Notes: generated by a model not told the origin, from the sequence alone. Counted from the first letter of the stretch, positions 10,240 to 20,656 are shown. The stretch is DNA of 64,000 nt from Limisphaera sp. (GCA_025057755.1 JANWVC010000003.1:372001-436000), one strand, 5' to 3'. Made by a program: numbers and translations.

Positions 10240-10243
10240 GGAG
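10240..10243 (+). promoter_or_regulatory. Ribosome binding site that sets a GTG start
   Basis: GGAG sits six bases before the GTG at 10250. No ATG exists between this point and the conserved Sua5 core, so this site decides the start of the downstream gene. Confidence 0.6.
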
Positions 10244-10249
10244 AACACA

Positions 10250-11383
10250 GTGACACAGGACGAGGTGTCAGGGCCGAGCAAGGTGGAGCCTGCGCAGGGC
10301 TCGGCTGAGCATACTAACTCTAAAATTGAGCCCGTGGGGTCCGCGTTCCAAACACAGATCCTGCCCACCGACACGCCCGAGCGCTTTCGGGTGGCTGTGG
10401 AGGTTGCCGTCCGACACTTAAGGGCCGGTGAGCCGGTTGCTTTGCCGACAGAGACCGTTTACGGGTTGGCCGCCAACGCGTTGGATCCCCAAGCAGTCCT
10501 CAAAGTGTACCAGGTAAAGGGAAGACCTCGATCCAACCCCCTGATTGTTCACGTAGCTTCGATCAAAATGGCGCAAGCCGCCGTGAAGACATGGCCGCCA
10601 ACGGCAGAGCAGTTGGCGCGTGCCTTTTGGCCAGGTCCGCTGACCCTGGTTTTGCCCAAAAGTGCCCTTATTCCTGAAGTCGTAACAGCAGGAGCTTCCA
10701 CAGTTGCTATCCGGTGGCCAGCGCATCCGGTCATTCAAGCCGTCATTCGCGAGTGTGGGTTCCCATTGGCAGCACCAAGCGCAAACCTGGCCAACCGGGT
10801 CTCTCCCACTGAGGCGAGTCACGTACAAGCCCAATTATACGGTCGAATTCCTCTGATCGTGGATGGTGGCCCGTGCGCAATTGGCATCGAGTCCACTGTG
10901 GTGGACCTGAGTTCGTTGCCGGCCCGAATTCTCCGACCCGGCATGATCCACTCAGCAGCACTGACTGCGGTAACCGGCCAGCCGGTCATCGATCACCAAG
11001 GGGAATTCACCTCGGCGGGACCGCGAGCCAGTCCTGGGCTGTTTCCCAAGCACTACGCCCCTAACGCCCTCGTTTATGTGCTTCAGTGGCTGGACACGGT
11101 AGACTTGCGGCGTCAACTCGTGCAAAGGTCCATTCCAACTCAACAAACCTGTGTGCTCGCCCATGAACGGATTCCGGATCCGAGTTGCTTCGCTCAAGTC
11201 TGCGTCCTGCCACATGAACCGGCGGCGTATGCACGAGTCCTGTACACCACTTGGCACCGATGCGACCAATTGGGAGCCCGATTCATCATCATGGAATCCG
11301 TTCCAACCGACCCAGAATGGGCAGGAATTGCAGATCGAATCCGGCGAGCCCAAGCAATGGAAACGAACAGCGCCGCTATGTGA
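10250..11383 (+). CDS. tsaC: L-threonylcarbamoyladenylate synthase (Sua5/YrdC type)
   Basis: Predicted length 377 aa from the GTG at 10250. It makes threonylcarbamoyl-AMP from threonine, bicarbonate and ATP, the first step of t6A37 tRNA modification. The YrdC core is complete: PTETVYGLAANA, KGRPRSNPLIVHV, FWPGPLTLVL, TVAIRWPAHP, PLAAPSANLANRVSPTEA and STVVDLSS. The length beyond about 210 residues and the PRASPGLFPKHYAP linker identify the longer Sua5 form with a C-terminal Sua5 domain (residues about 240-377). An open frame continues about 500 bp upstream, but it runs through the pseudopilin gene on the other strand and lacks family similarity, so it is excluded. It is divergent from the pseudopilin operon. 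Confidence 0.9.
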   Translation: MTQDEVSGPSKVEPAQGSAEHTNSKIEPVGSAFQTQILPTDTPERFRVAVEVAVRHLRAGEPVALPTETVYGLAANALDPQAVLKVYQVKGRPRSNPLIVHVASIKMAQAAVKTWPPTAEQLARAFWPGPLTLVLPKSALIPEVVTAGASTVAIRWPAHPVIQAVIRECGFPLAAPSANLANRVSPTEASHVQAQLYGRIPLIVDGGPCAIGIESTVVDLSSLPARILRPGMIHSAALTAVTGQPVIDHQGEFTSAGPRASPGLFPKHYAPNALVYVLQWLDTVDLRRQLVQRSIPTQQTCVLAHERIPDPSCFAQVCVLPHEPAAYARVLYTTWHRCDQLGARFIIMESVPTDPEWAGIADRIRRAQAMETNSAAM

Positions 11384-11675
11384 CTCGCACCGCGACTTGC
11401 TTGGTAGAGTCGCACCCCAATGGCACCAAAGAAAGCCAACCCGCGACACAAGAAGTCGCGTTCTTCACCCTAGGAACTCGACTTCCAAACAGCCACAGAT
11501 TCCCGCAGCACGAACGGCCCCGCTTTTGGCAATTCAATGGACCTCCAACATAGGCTTGGGGCTCATGCCTGCATGAAATGACACCGGCAAACTGGACAAA
11601 AGATGCGCATAGAGCCCCCTGATAGCTGCCCGCCTTTGCCGTTGCGACCTCTGCCTGATCTGGTTTACTGGCCCT

Positions 11676-12287
11676 ATGATGAAACGTTTGGTTCTGGTGT
11701 TGGTTTTGCTGCTCGGGCCAGGGGCCTTGCCCTCCGCCGTGGCCCAGGGGCGGATTGCCACAGTCGATCTCAATCGGATCTTCGACAACTACTGGAAGAC
11801 AAAGGAGGCCGAAGCAGCCTTGAAAAAGAGGGCCGCAGACTTGGAACAAGACCATCGCAGCATGATGGACGAGCTTCGCAAACATAATGAGGAATACCAA
11901 AAGCTCCTCAGTTCGGCCAGCGACCAAGCAGTTTCAGAAGAGGAACGGGATCGTCGGAAGCAAAACGCCGAGGCTAAACTGAAGCAAATGCGGGAATTAC
12001 AAGAATCCATCGCTCAATTTGAGCGTCAGGCCCGTGCCACCATCGATGAACAGCGCAATCGTATGCGCAACAACTTGTTAGGCGAGATCCGCACCGCCAT
12101 CCAGTCGCGGGCCCGCGCCGCGGGTTACGCCCTAGTCCTGGATATCTCTGCTGATTCACTCCGTAACACGCCCATCGTGCTCTATCACAGCGGTGACAAC
12201 GACATCACCCAAGCCGTCCTCGATCAGCTTAACCTAAACGCGCCGACCAGCACCCCAACCACTTCGACACCCCCTGCCAAACGTTGA
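11676..12287 (+). CDS. OmpH/Skp family periplasmic chaperone
   Basis: Predicted length 203 aa (a second ATG at 11679 would give 202). MKRLVLVLVLLLGPGALPSAVAQ is a Sec signal peptide. The mature protein starts GRIATVDLNRIFDNYWKTKEAE, the usual Skp entry strand. A long charged coiled coil follows (about residues 45-145, KKRAADLEQDHRSMMDELRKHNEEY), then a returning strand GYALVLDISADS...IVLYHSGDNDIT. Skp trimers hold unfolded outer-membrane proteins in the periplasm. The C-terminal PTSTPTTSTPPAKR is a low-complexity tail. The next gene follows closely. An alternative TTG start for that gene would overlap this stop codon. Confidence 0.88.
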   Translation: MMKRLVLVLVLLLGPGALPSAVAQGRIATVDLNRIFDNYWKTKEAEAALKKRAADLEQDHRSMMDELRKHNEEYQKLLSSASDQAVSEEERDRRKQNAEAKLKQMRELQESIAQFERQARATIDEQRNRMRNNLLGEIRTAIQSRARAAGYALVLDISADSLRNTPIVLYHSGDNDITQAVLDQLNLNAPTSTPTTSTPPAKR

Positions 12288-12322
12288 AGAATCCGTCCCT
12301 CACAGGACCTGAGCCACTCCAT

Positions 12323-13321
12323 ATGCAGGATCCTTTCAAGTCTTCCTTATTCTCGTCTACGCCAGCAATCAGGCGGCGGGCGTTCCTAACCCGCTTGCTA
12401 TTAAGCGGCTTGGCCAGCGCTTGCACTAATCCTCTGCTTGCAACAAACCGCCGCATTGATCCCTCCTATTATACCCTCTTGGCGGACCCTCACATTCCCG
12501 CAGATCGCCTGCGGCAACACAACGGGGTGTTCATGACCACCCAACTCGAGACCGTCATCAAACAGGTTATTTGCCAGCCACGACTTCCCGGAGGCGTGAT
12601 CATTGCCGGAGACCTGGCTTACAGCCGGGCAGAAACCGAAGATTACCTCCAGTTGGCCAACATCCTGCAACCACTCCGGTCCACGGGCATCGCCGTTCAC
12701 CTGGCGTTAGGGAATCACGATCATCGAGAGCGTTTCCTCCATGCCATCCCTTGGGCCTTTCGACCCGACCGCCCACGGCAGGATCGTTGTTGCACCGTTG
12801 TCTCCTCCCCGCACGCCAATTGGTTTTTATTAGATTCGTTGGAGGAAACGCTCTCTACCCCGGGCCTTTTGGGGCCTAAACAGCTTCAATGGCTCGCCAG
12901 CGCCTTGGACGCCCGGCGTCGCAAGCCCGCTATCTTGGTGCTGCACCATCACCCCGACCACACCAACCCACGGGCTGGCTTAAAGGATACGGAGGCCTTT
13001 TTGGAAGTACTTAAACCGCGTCCGCAAGTCAAGGCCTGCGTCTTCGGCCACACGCATCGTTGGGCACACATCACAGATGAATCCGGCATTCACTGGATTA
13101 ACTTACCGCCAACCTCCTACGTATTCCGCCCTGAATATCCCATCGGTTGGGTAGAAGCACGAGTACACACGGATGGAATGATTCTCCGCCTGCATTGTCT
13201 GGACCACCGACACACGCAGCACGGCCAGGAGCTTCATCTCACGTGGCGCCCAGCAAGATTCTCCAACTTCATTTCATCCGTATCCACGGATACAGAACCG
13301 AAGCTTCCCACACCTTCATGA
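12323..13321 (+). CDS. Tat-exported metallophosphoesterase
   Basis: Predicted length 332 aa. The ATG at 12323 is preferred; an in-frame TTG at 12284 that overlaps the ompH stop is the alternative. The N-terminus holds a twin-arginine motif (RRRAFLTRLLLSG) followed by LASACTNP, which could be a lipobox. The calcineurin-like metal-binding set is complete: LLADPHIP, IIAGDLAY, ALGNHDHRERF, LVLHHHPDH and CVFGHTHRW. It is a two-metal hydrolase of phosphomonoesters or diesters, exported folded. The substrate is unknown. A short C-terminal extension (HLTWRPARF) follows the catalytic domain. Confidence 0.87.
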   Translation: MQDPFKSSLFSSTPAIRRRAFLTRLLLSGLASACTNPLLATNRRIDPSYYTLLADPHIPADRLRQHNGVFMTTQLETVIKQVICQPRLPGGVIIAGDLAYSRAETEDYLQLANILQPLRSTGIAVHLALGNHDHRERFLHAIPWAFRPDRPRQDRCCTVVSSPHANWFLLDSLEETLSTPGLLGPKQLQWLASALDARRRKPAILVLHHHPDHTNPRAGLKDTEAFLEVLKPRPQVKACVFGHTHRWAHITDESGIHWINLPPTSYVFRPEYPIGWVEARVHTDGMILRLHCLDHRHTQHGQELHLTWRPARFSNFISSVSTDTEPKLPTPS

Positions 13322-16145
13322 CCTTTTCCTCAGGAGCGCGCTCCATTGGATGAGCCGTCCCTTCGACGCCGCCACTCAGCTTGCAGTCCAATCCACCTCC
13401 CGAGTTCCGTGAGCGAAGCCTTCCTTTTTCGCTACAGTTGCTGGCTGCGTGCTCACTGGTTGCCCGCCAACTAAGAATTCTAAGCCGCTATCAACCAGCC
13501 ACGGACCTCCTCGCCACCGCGCCTGCCGATCGCCATACTGAGCAGTTCCTTGCAGGCGCCTGGGAATGCCGGTTTCTCCGGGCTGAGCAGCCTCCACAAC
13601 TACCACACATACTCCGTAACGACAACATGCATCCATCACGCATGCGGGCATTGCGCCTGCGCGCATCTTCCACATGGATCCATCTATAAAGTCTACCTAC
13701 CCAAGCCTGTTTGCCCAGGTGGCACCAGAGTGATCCACGCACGTCCTCGACGGCATTTCCCATAGCCATCCACACATACGACAACACCGGTGCCATTCCA
13801 ACCAATGGCTAACCGCCCAAGAATCATTTAGCGGTCCTTTCTCCCCACGCTCCATGCACCAAGCGCGCCCGCGTCGCCTTCATCCTTCGCCCACACTAGC
13901 TATCGTTCCTGCTGCCGCTGCGCTCCTGGACTAGTACGACATCTCGGCTGGACGATGGATATCATGGCGCTTCCGATGCTCGCTGTGCCGCGCTTTCTCT
14001 CCACACGCCAACGCCGATATAATAGACTTATGCATGACGCCCGTACGCCGGTTCCTCGCTATGCCCCGGACACATTGGCTACCGCCTATTCCTGGAAACC
14101 AATCTACGGGTCTCCTGAGTATACCTCTGCCACGCGATATGCAGATAGCGCACTTTGCCAGCACCGTGTGCCCTGCGCTATGTGTCGTGCTCATCCTAAA
14201 GCCGTTTGAGAGCTTTGTACCAGAACCTTACACAAGGTTCACCTCCTGAGCACTCCAACCAATGTCCTCCACTCTGCGACCGTATTCTGCACCAGCGCTA
14301 CCTCGCAGCCCTTACACCATAACACATTTGTTATTCTTATGGAGGTTCACACACCGTTTCACGGTCGATGCCGATACTACCACCCGAACCACTCCGTAGC
14401 ATCACCGTCGCTGCGGCTGCAATGTCCGCCTCCTCATATTAGCCCTCCACGACCATGACATTGCTACGCCATATCAACTATGAGAACCCAGCCACTTCCC
14501 CTCGCATCCTTACCCGTTACTTTGCTCCTATTGGTCCCGCCATCCTTCCTCCACCATAGCCCACTTCATTTACCGGCCACGTCGTCGCCCCTTAATAGCT
14601 ACCGCCCGCTCCGAAGCCGCACTCCCTTTGTCCTCGTGTCCCCCGAACGTGTCCCTCTAGTACGTCGCCCTCCAGACCCATGCACCCCTTAGAAGCGCTT
14701 CCACAGTCCACGCCCGAAAGCTATTCCTCTCTTAACAAGCTGTCCCCGTCGACGCTTCTAAACCCTGTGTTACGGGCCGACGGCCGCCGGAGCAGCGACG
14801 CGCAGCCTAAAACATCATACAAGCTTTCTCTAATACACATAAGGCGATCCACGCCGGCTAAGCCCACTACCATACTCTGCCCGACGGCAGCTTGCAGATC
14901 ACGGCGCTCTTACCATCGCCATTGTATGATGGGCAGTTTTCCCAGCTTTTGTCGGCCCACAGATCCCCATCCCACACGTCCTGGCTTCATATCGGCACTG
15001 ACAGCATCCCGCTACACTCAACGCCTCGCCGCTACCCAACCAGAACCATTATTCCCACCCATACACCTCTGTACTCTGCACGTCACCGCACGGTTGCATC
15101 GTTCTATATCGACAACTCCCAGCCGGAGGGCTATCATTGCTATGTGTCCATAACACGACACCACCCAGCGCCGCTGCGATCTACTCCAGCTAGCTATCGC
15201 CCGCCTTTACTACGCTCCCAAGGCCCGCATGTTCGCTTCACTGCCTAGGCAGCCGTATCCACTACTTCTCAGACACCTCATAGGGCCACGCACCTCCTAC
15301 TTGACATGACAACCTGCCAGGGCCTGTGGGTGCACATGTTCTCTAGACGCTCTACACACCCGGCCGTGCACTCGGACCTGCTTATAAGCCTTACTCCCTA
15401 TTCCAGCCATGCCATGGATAAGTCTATTCATGCTACGTGTCCCTGCGTATCGTCTGCGGCCCTAACTGGACAGCTGAGCTTCGTTCTCTCCTGTCCCAGT
15501 GCGTAGTGTGGGCGCACGCGTCACTTGAGGCGGGCGGCCGCACGCCATGAACCTTGTGGGCTTTGATACTATGTTGCTAAGACACGACTTGCTATTTTCC
15601 CGTGGCCCGTCATTCCCTTTTGCTCACATAATGTGGAGCTCGCCGTTATACTTCTCTCATCGTTTTGGGTACGCTGGGACATACTCCGTGGGACATGTTG
15701 CCTAGCGATCTCGTCAGCCGTCCGGTTAGATGTTACACTGAGTGAGTTGCTGCCGCGCCTACAATCATACGTTAGCCACCATGCTAATGGTCGACCCTGT
15801 GTGTCACGCTGGCGAGAGAACATAGGCTATGCTTGCCTGGCTTCCACGATGTGGACACACAACCTCTTGCATAGGTTTCCAATAAATGCACTGGAAATTC
15901 TTACCATGCTAAGTCCGAGAAAGGTCCCACTATGCATTCTGGTATTCCTTCAACGTTGGTCCTGTAAAGTACGCCTGGCCTTCATGGCCCATCCCAGCAC
16001 TCCTGTGTTCGCATCAGCGACATGAGATCTTGGCATTCGGCCCGCTGACGGTGTTGGCCTTCTTCTGTAACGATCGGACATGTAGCAGACTTCCGCTGTG
16101 AGTATTGTGGGGGCATGTCCCTTTTCCTCGATGTTTTGACCTATT

Positions 16146-16184
16146 GAGGGTTCCAGAAAGGACTTACCCACGTGAGGAACCCTC
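16146..16184. repeat. Perfect 9 bp inverted repeat with 21 nt loop
   Basis: GAGGGTTCC at 16146-16154 is matched by GGAACCCTC at 16176-16184. It could form a hairpin in RNA or be a dyad protein-binding site. No T-run follows, so it is not an intrinsic terminator. Confidence 0.55.
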
Positions 16185-16487
16185 GCATCACATGAAGCAC
16201 GTCTCAGGACACGGGACATCAGCCATCGTAGATGGAACAGGCATGGTTATCAGTAAGGTCACCCTTCTTGTGCCTCATAGATTGTGCAGCACGAGCAGGG
16301 TATGCACAGGTGATACGAATGTGAATAGGTGCAGCATCCGGGAGCTGCCTTCTCAGCGCGTTAATACGCTGCCTATGGGGCCAATATGCCTGGCCTCATG
16401 ACAGGGGCGCTGACTACATGCGTCATCTCGATGCCTTGGCTCGCCTAAGGTGATAACGTGCCGTTGCGCTTCCACTGTGCTTCCAGC

Positions 16488-16501
16488 CTCAGCGCGCTGA
16501 G
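16488..16501. repeat. Perfect 14 bp palindrome
   Basis: CTCAGCGCGCTGAG is its own reverse complement. It lies inside the gene-free block. It could be a dimeric protein site or chance; function unknown. Confidence 0.5.
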
Positions 16502-17298
16502 AGTTCTCGCCCATGCCAGAATGATTGGCAGCACCCGGTATTATGACCGAATGCTGCGTGGATTCACAATATGTGTGACGGCATGAGGTTGAATGCATCT
16601 GCTACCTCGAGGGCCAAGTGTGGCGCACGGGTTGAATCCAGGCCCAGATTTGGTGGACATGGTCAAGACGCGTGAATAGGCGCTGAATCTTTGGCCTCGA
16701 GCGCCGCGTAGAGCGTGTCCTGGTGCGCCATGTTGGATCCAGGTTATGTTCCCCCATTGGGCGGAAGTTGCCGGGCTCCACATGTTATGTCGTTGCAGCC
16801 TTGAAGGCTTGCCTGCTGGTATTCAGTGATAGGCTCTGTTCCCCGGTAGGAGCTGGCATTATGGTTGACCTGCCTGAGGCTAAACCCTGATGCAGAGTCG
16901 CATGTCGAGGTTCCCAACCATTCTCTGTCCGGTTTGATCGGCTCCAGCAGAACCATGTTTCAACGTGCATTCCGTACAAGGACATTCTTTGCCATCGAGG
17001 CGTAGCACGCTGAGTCCGGGAATTTCGGTTAACCGTCAGCACCCTCTAACGAGACGGCGACCAGCCCACCGCGCCGTCACAACAATCTGAACGCTTCTGT
17101 GCGGAAACGTTGTATCAAATCCTCCACGTCGCACCACGTAGTTTACACTTTTTTGTTGCCAGCAGAGATGTGGCAGCTACATGTCTAATCGGGGCAGCGG
17201 GGGGTTGGCCTGACATCAAACTGGTGGTCTGTTAACCGCGTGCGGCCCCACCAGCCCCATGAGAGCAACAAGGGAAACATTACGGAGACACTGCACCC

Positions 17299-17817
17299 AT
17301 GCCGATATACGAGTTTGCGTGTCCGAAATGCCGGCGCATCTACAGCTTTTTGTCCAAACGGGTTAACCCGGATCGAACGCCGGTTTGTCCGAAGTGTGGT
17401 CATAAAGACCTGATTAAACAGGTCAGCCGCTTCGCGTTTGTGAGAGGGGTACCCGAACCCAAAGCCACGGAGGAAGCTCCCGATGCTGGCTCCAACACGC
17501 CCGACTTTGAGGATCCCCGCGTGGAACGGGCCATGCAGGAACTGGAACGGGACATGGAGCACTTGGATGAAAACAATCCGCGCCACATGGCCCATGTCAT
17601 GCGAAAGATGAAGGAACTTATGCCACCTGGGAGCGTGCCCAAGGAGCTCGATGTGGCCATCAAAAGGCTTGAAGCAGGAGAGGACCCAGAAAAGATCGAG
17701 GAGGATATGGGCGAGGTCCTGGGCGAATTTTTTGGCAGTCCGGACGTTGAAGCGGAAGACGATTTCGGAAGCGGATTCGGTGGGTACACGCGCGACGAAG
17801 GTTTGTACGAATACTGA
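17299..17817 (+). CDS. FmdB-family zinc ribbon protein with acidic helical extension
   Basis: Predicted length 172 aa. The N-terminal 45 residues form an FmdB-type zinc ribbon: MPIYEFACPKCRRIYSFL with CPKC at 8-11, then PVCPKCGHKDLIKQVSRFAF with the second CPKC at 29-32. These four cysteines bind zinc. The remaining 125 residues are acidic and helical (RVERAMQELERDMEHLDENN...HVMRKMKELMPPGSVPKELDVAIKRLEAGEDPEKIEEDMGEVLGEFF), longer than the usual 70-110 aa family size. FmdB proteins are small putative regulators of poorly known function. The extension appears in several Verrucomicrobia/Planctomycetes versions. It stands alone, immediately after the 4 kb gene-free block. Confidence 0.85.
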   Translation: MPIYEFACPKCRRIYSFLSKRVNPDRTPVCPKCGHKDLIKQVSRFAFVRGVPEPKATEEAPDAGSNTPDFEDPRVERAMQELERDMEHLDENNPRHMAHVMRKMKELMPPGSVPKELDVAIKRLEAGEDPEKIEEDMGEVLGEFFGSPDVEAEDDFGSGFGGYTRDEGLYEY

Positions 17818-18051
17818 GGTGTCGCCTCCTGCGAAACCGACTTTTCTGAAAACCCCAGTGCGACTGCCAAAGTGGCGGGATATATGAAGCAACGCTTGGA
17901 CTCATGGGGCATTGAAACCATATTCCACATCTCCGAGGCATCCTAGGGTCTCCAGTCTTCCGTATCCACGACGCATGCTGCAAAGAGGCTGCGAGCATTC
18001 ACCGGTAGGTTCCCGTTGCATCCCCGTCCATGATTCCTTCCCAACGAAGGC

Positions 18052-20139
18052 TCAGAGGGCAACCAGACGGTAAAAGGCGGGTTCGGTAGGGACGACGCTC
18101 AAGGAGCGCTGGCCGCCGGCCTCCACCATGCCCTCTGTCACTTCCACCCATGGACTGGAATTAAGACCAGCCGATCGCAGCAATCTCCATGGCCCGGCTG
18201 GCCATGAGAGCACCACTCGGTTCGCCTCCCGACGGATGGAGAGAACAGCCGGTTCCGGCGATGTAAACACGGGCACAAATAACAGGTAATTGAGATAAAC
18301 CTTGCCCGCGTCCTGTCCCGCTATGCCCAACATCGTTAGCCGTAATGTCTCTTGTCCGGCGAGCTGCACCGTGACCGGATGGCCTGCGTGAGTGAGTGGT
18401 ACGTACCGATAATGCGTTCGCATGAGGTGGTTGGAGATCAGGAATCGGCCCAGTGGCACTACGAACTGATTACTCTGTCCTAAAGGACCCAACACGCGGC
18501 TCAATTCTGCTTCGGTCCCTCCAAAACTGCCAACGCGCAGGTACACGTAGTAGTTGGTTGGGATAAACATGCGGGTGTAATTCAGCCATTCGCCTGGCTC
18601 CGTTCTGGCCACAACATATTCTTGCAGGCCCGCAGCCGCATATTTAGCGCGAACCTAGTGGCGCGGCAACGGATCTCGCGTGGCATGAAAGGCGTCCCTT
18701 AAATCTTGGTTGCCTGTGGACGTTCCGACAGCATCCCAGAGCCGGTAATCGTTCCATCCGTTCTCGGGTGTAGCACGGGTATCCAAATAGTCCACGCCTG
18801 CTATGCCGGTTAGGTTCAGGTATCCAATGCCATTTCCATTCACCTGAATGCCCTCCACGCTGTGGCCACTCAGTGGAATAGGATCCGTCTGAAATTGCCC
18901 GCCTTCATAATTGTAATCTTCACATTCGACGGTTTTCAACGGCGGCGTATCGAGCATGTTCTCCGTAAAAGTATCAAACCAAAAGGTGTTTGTGGAACGT
19001 CGCATGCCACTCACATCTTGTACCTCGATTCGGGCTTCATACACGCGATTGGGTTGTAAAGTTCCCGCTGCCGTGGACAATGTTACGCTGGCCGCATTGG
19101 CCGGAAGGGGTCGGAGCGCAAATGAGACATCTTCTTCGTTCAGATACAAGCGCGTGGCCGCGACGTTCACTTGCGTTGTCGAAAACGTTGACACTGTGAA
19201 CTGGATCCCTTCCGACGCAGGATGAAAGTTCGCAAACCGGTTCGTTGGGTTGCGAGCAGTGACTTGGGGCGTCCCATGGATGGGGTGTGGCAGGACCGGG
19301 GCCACACTTGCATGCGGATCGTCCGGTCCGCAATAGAAGTTGTCAAAGGTTGCGTCGACCGTGCCCACATTGTTCTGGCGGCTGAATCCGACAAACCCGC
19401 AGGCGCCGGAACTAAACGTGAAGTCCATGGCTTCCAAGACTGCCAAGGGTCGTGTCAAGTCGTGGTGATCATACACTTTGGCCACATAGTGTCCGGAAGA
19501 GCCCCGGAATGTTATGCGGTAGCCTCGGCCCGGTTGCAGGGTAACCTCCGCGACTGCCAGAGTGCGCGTAGCAAAGCCAGCATTGACCACATTGATTTGG
19601 AATTGGCCCTGCCGACGATCTGCAGGGTTCTCTCCGAACTGAGACGCATCGTAGTTGCAAATCACACCCTGCGCGGCTGCAGGGTTGATGTTGGGATGCA
19701 CCGTTCCCGTATTCGCGTCGGTCAAATGACCAAATAAGACCATGGCTTGATTCTTGTCGGTGCCGGGCCAGTCCACCAAATCGATAGCCACGAAAAAGTC
19801 TGTGTATTCATTGGTCCGATACCACATGCCTACTGCCGGCGCCGCTCCTGGCACCGGATTGGCGCGCAGGCGCAACGCACGTCCTCCTTCATGCATGGGA
19901 AAGGTCGTGCTGACGAGACTTGGATTCAGGGCTGCCAATCGCCATCCGGCCGCCATCATGTCTGAGGCTGATGTGTAACCATCAAACGAGTCCCGCCAAA
20001 TCGGCTGGGCCATGCCCGCGGCAAGAAACAGATGAACCAAGCATAGTGCCGCATGGGGCCGGCACGCCATGCACGAGCGGCAACGCAATTCCCAAGCTGG
20101 AGCCACTAATGTCGGAGCATAATATGGAAGAACTTTCAT
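18052..20139 (-). pseudogene. Secreted jelly-roll/CBM-like protein interrupted by one in-frame TAG
   Basis: One continuous frame is split only by TAG at 18655-18657. The part before the stop (about 494 aa from ATG 20139) has a possible signal (CLVHLFLAAGMAQPIW), a concanavalin-like sheet (RDSFDGYTSASDMMAAGWRL...ATFDNFYCGPDDP), an Ig-like region and NYEGGQFQTDPIP...GIAGVDYLDTRA. The sequence after the stop continues in the same frame as VRAKYAAAGLQEYVVARTE, then PGEWLNYTRMFIPTNYYVYLR (a CBM6-like repeat), and ends WVEVTEGMVEAGG...AFYRLVAL. The whole would be about 695 aa. Family logic needs the two halves together, so this is a nonsense-mutated gene (a single C-to-T change from CAG would explain it) or a read-through case. 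No carbohydrate-active catalytic domain is visible; a binding role is likely. Confidence 0.8.
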
Positions 20140-20656
20140 TTGAGGCCTGCGGTAGGGGAGTTTATCTTGATGATTAGCCGTTTTATTTAACTGTGGTCCT
20201 TCACGCGTCAAGCAGGAAATGCCACCATGGCCCACCTCGCGGTGAAGCGGAGGCGGCGTGCATCGATGTGCAGTCGAGTTGGAACAGCCAGTTGGCGCCC
20301 GGCTAGGGAAAAAATGCGAGCGATTCCGCCCGTTTCTCGCCCCGGGTCAGGCCTTCTGCAAAAGCTACTGTCTCCCCACACGCCCCTGATCGTCACTTTT
20401 ACAAATAAACGTAGCGGCCGTTCATTAATCCCGGTTTTCTCAACCATGCCAAGCCACGTGCACGGTCGCTTATGGGCTCTATTTCGACCTGCGCGTACGT
20501 CTCCGGGTCTGCAGTCCCCACCCGCCCTTACCGTATGCCGTGGTTACCGAAAAGCTCATGCGCTGCCTCAAGCATCCACACCTCAGGCGTAGAAAGGCAG
20601 GCGGAACGTTTTTCGTAAACAGACCCCACTCAGACATGAAGCGTAAGGCACCTTTG
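20140..20656. other. Gap without recognised genes
   Basis: These 517 bp lie between the surface-protein start and the bcp stop, both on the minus strand. They should contain the promoter of the surface-protein gene. I see no recognisable terminator, RNA or coding signal. Confidence 0.5.

Larger units (their letters stand above)
13322..17298. other. 4 kb gene-free block with strand-asymmetry reversal
   Basis: I find no convincing gene on either strand. Open frames are short, have no domain signatures and no credible ribosome binding sites. Composition is strikingly one-sided. In 14461-14520 I count 7 G and 24 C, and in 14521-14580 7 G and 26 C. In 16621-16680 I count 22 G and 12 C, and in 16801-16860 19 G and 13 C. 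The sign change falls near 15.5 kb. It contains a 9 bp inverted repeat at 16146-16184 and a 14 bp palindrome at 16488-16501. No tRNA, rRNA, CRISPR or transposase remnant was seen. It could be a replication-associated region, a very large non-coding RNA or fully decayed sequence. Confidence 0.7.

Noticed and set aside
9743..10249. Upstream extension of the Sua5 frame to an ATG at 9743
   Set aside because: It runs antisense through the pseudopilin gene; a GTG with GGAG six bases before it at 10250 fits family length.
13381..13689. 102-codon plus-strand frame at the left end of the gene-free block
   Set aside because: No ribosome binding site, no domain, and an odd composition that matches the surrounding non-coding DNA.
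13322..17298. DnaA-box cluster proving oriC
   Set aside because: Scanning both strands I found no TTATCCACA match with fewer than two mismatches, so only the skew supports an origin.
18655..18657. Amber (TAG) recoded as a sense codon
   Set aside because: TAG ends several intact genes here (the PL1 lyase, bcp and argS), so the organism uses it as a normal stop.
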